A stretch of 64,000 nt of DNA. It comes from an uncultured Poribacteria bacterium. GTDB lineage: Bacteria; Poribacteria; WGA-4E; PCPOR2b. This document shows, in pieces, positions 59,511 to 64,000 of the stretch. The DNA is taken from NCBI GenBank assembly GCA_958296125.1, contig OY282444.1, forward strand, positions 4,249,623 through 4,313,622. The letters run 5' to 3'. The notes under the pieces are model-generated. The model worked only from the letters and a program-made list of their open reading frames with translations, made no database searches and had not been told where the DNA came from. How positions within the stretch are numbered: the first letter of the stretch is position 1; the number at the start of each line of letters is the position of its first letter. Both the position numbers and the translations under genes were made by a program.

Positions 59511-60899
59511 ATGTTTGGAGCAACTCGTCATATTCACATCATCGGCATTGGTGGGTCCGGACTCAGCGGGATTGCTGAGATCTTGTTGAATCTCAATTTT
59601 CAGGTATCCGGATCCGATTTACGCGAAACAGAAGTCACCGAGCGTTTGGCAACATTAGGCGCGCGTGTTTATTATGGCCATGCGGCTGAACAGATTGCCG
59701 GCGCGGATGTTGTCGTGATGTCGCCCGCCGTTTCACTCCAGAATCCGGAGGTGGTTGCGGCGAAGGAACGCAAAATTTCTATTATTCGTGGCGCAGAAAT
59801 GCTCGCAGAGATTATGCGGATGAAGTTCAGTATTGCAGTGAGTGGCACGCACGGAAAAACCACCACAACCGCGATGACAGCGGCGGTGCTGGACAAGCTG
59901 GATCCAACCGTTGTCGTTGGAGGGAAGTTGGTCAGCTTGGGCAGCCATGCACGCATCGGGCAGGGGGAAATGATGGTGGTTGAGGCGGACGAAGCCTACG
60001 GTTCTATCGAAAAATTCTTCCCAACGATCGCGGTGGTGACATCGGTTGATGCCGATCACCTTGACTATTACAACAGCGTTGAAGAAATTAGCGAGACGTT
60101 TCTCAAATTCATCAACAAGGTCCCGTTTTACGGGACTGCGGTGCTATGCTTGGACCAGGAAAACATCCAGCAGCTAATCCCTCGAATCGAAAAACGCTAT
60201 GTGACTTATGGCATTGAAACTCGCGCGGACCTGATGGCAGAGCGGTTGAGTGTCGAAGGGCCAACTTCTCACTACCGCATCCATGCACACGGCGAGATAT
60301 TGGGAAAGGTCCATCTCAAAATGCCGGGCAACCACAATATCTTAAACTCATTGGCAGCAGTCGCGGTTGGACTGGAGTTGGGGGTGCCGTTCGATTCCAT
60401 TCGAGATGCCTTGGAATCGTTCCGCGGGGTTCATCGTCGTTTTGAAATTATTGGTCGGGTCAACGACATCATTGTGGTTGACGATTATGCACACAATCCC
60501 GCGAAACTGAAAGCGACCTTTCGTGCGGCCCGTGAAAGCTACAATCGCCGGATTGTCACTGTTTTCCAGCCACATCGTTATCAGCGGGTGAAGCATCTTG
60601 CCGAAGAGTTTTCGAGGTCGTTCTATCAAACGGACGTGCTCATCGTTACCTCAATCTACGGAGCCGGGGAGGCCCCGGTCGAGGGAGTCACTGCGGAAAA
60701 ATTGGCACATGCGATTCAAGCCCATGGGCATCGGGATGTGATTTATATTCCTGACAAAAACAAGATTACGGAAACTCTGGCAAAAATCGTTCGTCCGAAT
60801 GATATTGTTATCACAGTTGGGGCGGGTGACATCTGGCAAGTTGGCCGTGAATTATTGGAAAAGCTTGGCGGAACTAGTGGGGTGCCAAACAAAGATTGA
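59511..60899 (+). CDS. murC: UDP-N-acetylmuramate:L-alanine ligase
   Basis: MurC (462 residues) adds L-alanine to UDP-MurNAc with ATP. The N-terminal HIIGIGGSGLSG, the ATP loop SGTHGKTTT at 111-119, DDYAHNP and VTVFQPHRYQR are typical. The usual EADESDGSF motif reads VEADEAYGSIEKF here, so the SDGS part is changed while the acidic residues remain. The length is standard. AGAAAG is a weak Shine-Dalgarno before the ATG. The next gene in the strand is a DNA methyltransferase, not murB or ddl. Confidence 0.96.
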   Translation: MFGATRHIHIIGIGGSGLSGIAEILLNLNFQVSGSDLRETEVTERLATLGARVYYGHAAEQIAGADVVVMSPAVSLQNPEVVAAKERKISIIRGAEMLAEIMRMKFSIAVSGTHGKTTTTAMTAAVLDKLDPTVVVGGKLVSLGSHARIGQGEMMVVEADEAYGSIEKFFPTIAVVTSVDADHLDYYNSVEEISETFLKFINKVPFYGTAVLCLDQENIQQLIPRIEKRYVTYGIETRADLMAERLSVEGPTSHYRIHAHGEILGKVHLKMPGNHNILNSLAAVAVGLELGVPFDSIRDALESFRGVHRRFEIIGRVNDIIVVDDYAHNPAKLKATFRAARESYNRRIVTVFQPHRYQRVKHLAEEFSRSFYQTDVLIVTSIYGAGEAPVEGVTAEKLAHAIQAHGHRDVIYIPDKNKITETLAKIVRPNDIVITVGAGDIWQVGRELLEKLGGTSGVPNKD

Positions 60900-60931
60900 T
60901 ACGATTTGGGATAAATTGCGTTAAATTTTAG

Positions 60932-60960
60932 TTGATATTTGCAGTTGTTTGTAGTATGAT
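60932..60960 (+). promoter_or_regulatory. Promoter of the MT-A70 methyltransferase gene
   Basis: TTGATA (60932-60937), 17 bases and TATGAT (60955-60960) lie about 110 bases before the ATG, so the gene can be expressed independently of murC. Confidence 0.58.
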
Positions 60961-61068
60961 TAATCACACTGTGGCCAAATAAACTCTACAATTTCGATTG
61001 GATAAAGATTTGCACAATAACAAGAGCAGCTTGTGGGCCCTCATAAGGGGGCGCATTGATCGAAAACG

Positions 61069-61740
61069 ATGAATCCTACTAGCTATTCGATTTATAACGA
61101 AGAAGTCAAAGTTCGGACACAATTAAACTGGCTAGATGGTATATTTCCGCCACTACCGAATAAAAAATATGATATTATTTATGCCGATCCGCCGTGGCAC
61201 TATAACGGGAAGCTGCAGTTTGATAAAAGTGGAACACTAGAAAAGAATAATGGTTGGCAGGATAGAATATTTGTGAGTTCTGCATGTTTTAAGTATCCAA
61301 CTATTCCTACGGACGAGTTAAAGAAACTACCAGTCCAACAAATTGCAAAAGATAACTCTTTATTGTTTCTATGGACCACTAATCCGCATTTAGCGCAAGC
61401 TATTGAATTAGGCGTAGCTTGGGGATTTGAATATAAGACCGTTGCTTTTGTGTGGAACAAAATGAGCCATAACCCTGGGCATTATACGTTATCTTATTGC
61501 GAACTATGTCTTTTGTTCAAGCGAGGTCGAATTCCTACACCCAGAGGTGCAAGAAATGTTAAACAATTAATTGAAGTCCCTCGCAACAAACATAGCGAAA
61601 AGCCTATCGAAGTTGCCCAAGGTATAATACGAATGTTTCCTTATCAATCCCGGATTGAACTGTTTGCTCGGGATAGCAAGGACGGTTATAATTCTTGGGG
61701 ACTGGATATCAATCAAGATGAGGAGCAATGTGCTCAATAA
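61069..61740 (+). CDS. MT-A70 family DNA methyltransferase
   Basis: The 223-residue protein is an MT-A70-like methyltransferase expected to modify adenine at N6. The catalytic DPPW is at 40-43, followed by LLFLWTTNPHL, and the C-terminal YNSWGLDI is typical. The gene is AT-richer than the dcw genes on both sides, has no good Shine-Dalgarno and has its own promoter, all pointing to insertion. No restriction enzyme gene lies next to it, so it may be an orphan methyltransferase. Target sequence unknown. Confidence 0.88.
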   Translation: MNPTSYSIYNEEVKVRTQLNWLDGIFPPLPNKKYDIIYADPPWHYNGKLQFDKSGTLEKNNGWQDRIFVSSACFKYPTIPTDELKKLPVQQIAKDNSLLFLWTTNPHLAQAIELGVAWGFEYKTVAFVWNKMSHNPGHYTLSYCELCLLFKRGRIPTPRGARNVKQLIEVPRNKHSEKPIEVAQGIIRMFPYQSRIELFARDSKDGYNSWGLDINQDEEQCAQ

Positions 61741-61850
61741 AATGGAGTCCTAGCAAATTAGAATTATTGCTGTGCCAAAAAAGAAGTTATCGATATATTC
61801 ATCGGACCAGCAGGCACATATAACATACGCATCCACTAGGTCTAGATTTC

Positions 61851-62690
61851 GTGCAATTTTCATCGCTTCAATTTTCCAATCGGTTTAAAGACCGCCTACT
61901 TCCAGCACCTAAAGATTCCCCGCGTCATGTCGGGCGGTATTTAATAATTGGCATGGCATGTATTATTGGACTGCTTTTCATTCACTACTCGACAACAAAG
62001 ATTGGTCTGTTTCGTGTGAAGCGAATTTCCGTTTCCGGCAACGAGCACTATACACAGAAGGAAGTGATTGCCGCTTTAGATTTAAGCCATCGACACAGTG
62101 ATGTGCATACCATTTCAAGGGATGCAATTGAAGAACGTCTCAAACAAAAACTGAGTTACGTTAAACAAGCAAACATCTCAAAAAGCATTCTGAAACGCTC
62201 GTTGACGCTCGAGATAACTGAAAGAGAACCTGTTGCATTGCTGAAATATCCTGAAAACAGTCGCATCCCCTTTGTGCTGGTTGATCTTGAGGGATATGTG
62301 TTAGAATATATCGAGTCGCCACCAGCTTCCAGTTCAGTTGTTATGATTGTCAGTGCTGGACGGCGAGTCCCCAGCGTGGGAGATCGAGTGAATTCTGATA
62401 GTGTTCAACTTGCCCTTAATGTGTTAAATTTGGCTCTGAGTCTAACACCGGAAATTGTCACCACGCTACAAACGATTGATGCGAATCAGCCGGATAAGAT
62501 TACTCTCGAATTTAGTAGGATTCCTATAGTATGGCTTTCATCAGATTTTATTAAAAACGGAATTTATCATATTAGTCTATTTATGAAAAATCGAGCGATG
62601 CTTATGAAGAAAGGGCAACCTACTTCAGATCCTCTTAGTGGCTATTTGGACGCGAGGTTCAAAGACGCTGTATATTGGGGAGGGCAATAA
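61851..62690 (+). CDS. ftsQ: Cell division protein FtsQ/DivIB
   Basis: FtsQ (279 residues) is a single-pass inner-membrane protein that links the divisome. It has a short cytoplasmic tail, one membrane helix at about 29-47, then a POTRA domain (FRVKRISVSGNEHYTQKEVI) and the beta domain with ITEREPVALL. It starts with GTG at 61851; no ATG is usable, because the first internal one lies in the membrane helix, and no strong Shine-Dalgarno is seen. The ftsA start follows its stop by one base. About 110 bases separate it from the methyltransferase. Confidence 0.9.
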   Translation: MQFSSLQFSNRFKDRLLPAPKDSPRHVGRYLIIGMACIIGLLFIHYSTTKIGLFRVKRISVSGNEHYTQKEVIAALDLSHRHSDVHTISRDAIEERLKQKLSYVKQANISKSILKRSLTLEITEREPVALLKYPENSRIPFVLVDLEGYVLEYIESPPASSSVVMIVSAGRRVPSVGDRVNSDSVQLALNVLNLALSLTPEIVTTLQTIDANQPDKITLEFSRIPIVWLSSDFIKNGIYHISLFMKNRAMLMKKGQPTSDPLSGYLDARFKDAVYWGGQ

Positions 62691-62691
62691 T

Positions 62692-63933
62692 ATGGCGGGA
62701 GAAGATATCATTGTTGGCCTAGATATCGGCACCAGCAAAATTGCTGTAATTATCGGAAATACTTGGCAGGGCGATCCCGAAAAGATTGAGATTATAGGCG
62801 TTGGCACTGCCCCTTCGGAAGGATTGCGGAAGGGGGTGGTTGTCGATATAGATCTCACGACAACGGCGATTCGTCATGCTGTTGAAACCGCTGAGCTCAT
62901 GGCAGGCGTGCAGATTGGCTCTGTATATGCCGGAATCGCAGGCGGGCATATCACCGGACAAGCTTCTCACGGCCTCGTTGCGGTTTCAGGAGAAGGACAC
63001 GAGATTACGCAATCCGATGTAGAACGCGCAATCAACGCTGCACAGGCACTAAAGATTCCGGTTGAACGGGAGATACTTCATGTGATTCCACAAGGCTTTA
63101 TCGTTGACAATCAGGATGGCATTAAAGATCCGGTGGGTATGTCCGGAATTCGTCTTGAAGCTTATGTTCACATTGTGACCGGTGCGGTTGCATCCGCGCA
63201 AAACCTTGTCAAAAGTATTTATAATGCGGGGATTTCTGTTGAAGATATCATCTTAGAGCCGATCGCCTCCGCCAAATCGGTCTTAACGCCTGAAGAAAAA
63301 GGGGTGGGGGTCGCTCTCGCCGACATGGGGGGAGGCACCACAGATATTGTGGTTTACAAAGATGGGGCCCTCCATCATTCGGCGGTGCTTTCGCTTGGCG
63401 GCCAGCATATTACCAATGATATTGCACAACTGTTAAAAATGACACCACAGGAGGCAGACAAGCTGAAACTGCGCTACGGTTGTGCATCGGTTGACTTCGT
63501 GGAGCGGAATGAGGCCATTCCAATTTCGACGGTGGGTGGTGTCCACAAACCGCGTTTCATCACTCGACGCGATCTGGCAGAAATTATTCAATGTCGTATG
63601 GATGAATTCTTAAATCTAATTGGTCAGGAAATCTACAACTGTAACCTCACCATACCGGCTGGGATTGTGCTTACCGGTGGGACCGCGCTGCTTGATGGGC
63701 TGCTCGAATCGGCCGAACAGGCTTTTCCCTGTCCAGTGCGGATCGGGTATCCTTGTCCACTGAAAGGATTAACGGAGAAAATACATAGTCCAATCTATGC
63801 AACGGGGGTTGGGCTTGTCCTTGACGGTGCAATGGAACATTATCATGCGCCCAAAAGGACCTTCATCAAAGGGACAAACTTATTTGATCAAATCTTCAAA
63901 CGTATGAAGCATTGGTTTCAGGAATGGTTGTAA
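62692..63933 (+). CDS. ftsA: Cell division protein FtsA
   Basis: FtsA (413 residues) is an actin-like ATPase that tethers FtsZ to the membrane. The N-terminal VGLDIGTSKIAVII, the ADMGGGTTDIVVY phosphate loop and LTGGTALLDGL are present, and the 1C-type insertion region VSGEGHEITQSDV is typical. The C-terminal amphipathic tail (NLFDQIFKRMKHWFQEWL) would insert into the membrane. The ATG at 62692 has GGGGAGGG at ideal spacing; a longer frame overlaps ftsQ. ftsZ would be expected beyond the window edge. Confidence 0.96.
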   Translation: MAGEDIIVGLDIGTSKIAVIIGNTWQGDPEKIEIIGVGTAPSEGLRKGVVVDIDLTTTAIRHAVETAELMAGVQIGSVYAGIAGGHITGQASHGLVAVSGEGHEITQSDVERAINAAQALKIPVEREILHVIPQGFIVDNQDGIKDPVGMSGIRLEAYVHIVTGAVASAQNLVKSIYNAGISVEDIILEPIASAKSVLTPEEKGVGVALADMGGGTTDIVVYKDGALHHSAVLSLGGQHITNDIAQLLKMTPQEADKLKLRYGCASVDFVERNEAIPISTVGGVHKPRFITRRDLAEIIQCRMDEFLNLIGQEIYNCNLTIPAGIVLTGGTALLDGLLESAEQAFPCPVRIGYPCPLKGLTEKIHSPIYATGVGLVLDGAMEHYHAPKRTFIKGTNLFDQIFKRMKHWFQEWL

Positions 63934-64000
63934 GTCCACGGTCCGGTTGAGATTTTGTAGCGTCTGCAAAAAAAGTGTTGACTTTAATATAGCAATTCCC

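Noticed and set aside
63978-64000. TTGACT as the -35 of an ftsZ promoter
   Set aside because: The -10 would fall beyond the window edge, so it cannot be judged.

Overview
The window reads as a chromosomal segment of a Candidatus Poribacteria-type bacterium (inference). The best clues are a 2,186-residue surface protein whose last ~90 residues carry the NYPNPFNPETWIPY...YWDGRN...GIYFYSL...RKMLILK signature typical of that group, together with phytanoyl-CoA-dioxygenase-like, Gfo/Idh/MocA, enolase-superfamily and LamG genes, the futalosine menaquinone pathway, and a complete-looking cell-wall cluster. GC content is moderate, except in AT-richer stretches around the restriction-modification genes (48.3-50.7 kb) and a methyltransferase gene (61.0-61.8 kb). 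No rRNA, tRNA, CRISPR array or insertion sequence was recognised.

Layout. 0-4.5 kb: a defence-like set (tail of an unknown gene, DUF1156 DNA methyltransferase, Fic protein with a winged helix and a striking operator, GIY-YIG protein). 4.6-9.4 kb: Ppx/GppA phosphatase, DUF4058 protein, membrane metallopeptidase with TPR-like repeats. 9.4-16.1 kb (minus strand): a catabolic block with an enolase-superfamily dehydratase, Rieske ferredoxin, NAD-dependent epimerase, luciferase-like monooxygenase, flavin reductase, cupin and Gfo/Idh/MocA oxidoreductase. 16.4-21 kb: glycerol kinase and a two-component pair (histidine kinase, sigma-54 activator). 21.3-30.4 kb: CNNM/CBS membrane protein, a relic oxidoreductase fragment, RimI, an exported SAM hydrolase, LamG protein, oxidoreductase, a rifampin-phosphotransferase-shaped dikinase, and NadA ending at a strong terminator. 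30.5-41.1 kb (minus strand): cold-shock protein, four related small membrane/coiled-coil proteins, HolA, amidohydrolase, PhyH, aldo/keto reductase, PurH, a frameshifted serine acetyltransferase-like gene, MqnA and MqnE.

41.5-48.1 kb is the giant surface protein, preceded by palindromic repeats and a promoter. 48.3-50.7 kb is a TdeIII-like restriction-modification system. 50.9-55.6 kb holds a second SAM hydrolase, PhyH, an O-methyltransferase, a degenerate enolase-superfamily protein and a creatininase-family hydrolase. 55.7-64 kb is the division and cell-wall cluster murD-ftsW-murG-murC-[MT-A70 methyltransferase]-ftsQ-ftsA; the methyltransferase sits where murB and ddl often lie.

Several convincing sigma-70 type promoters (17-bp spacing, often an extended TGn -10) could be read directly. 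Several genes need a start later than the longest open frame, because the Shine-Dalgarno sequence lies inside that frame; those shorter starts are used here. The most notable items are the paired inverted-repeat operator before fic, the four tandem PspB-like proteins, the methyltransferase inserted in the dcw cluster, the CX5CX2C cluster of MqnE, the exported SAM hydrolase, and the flavin-monooxygenase catabolic block.
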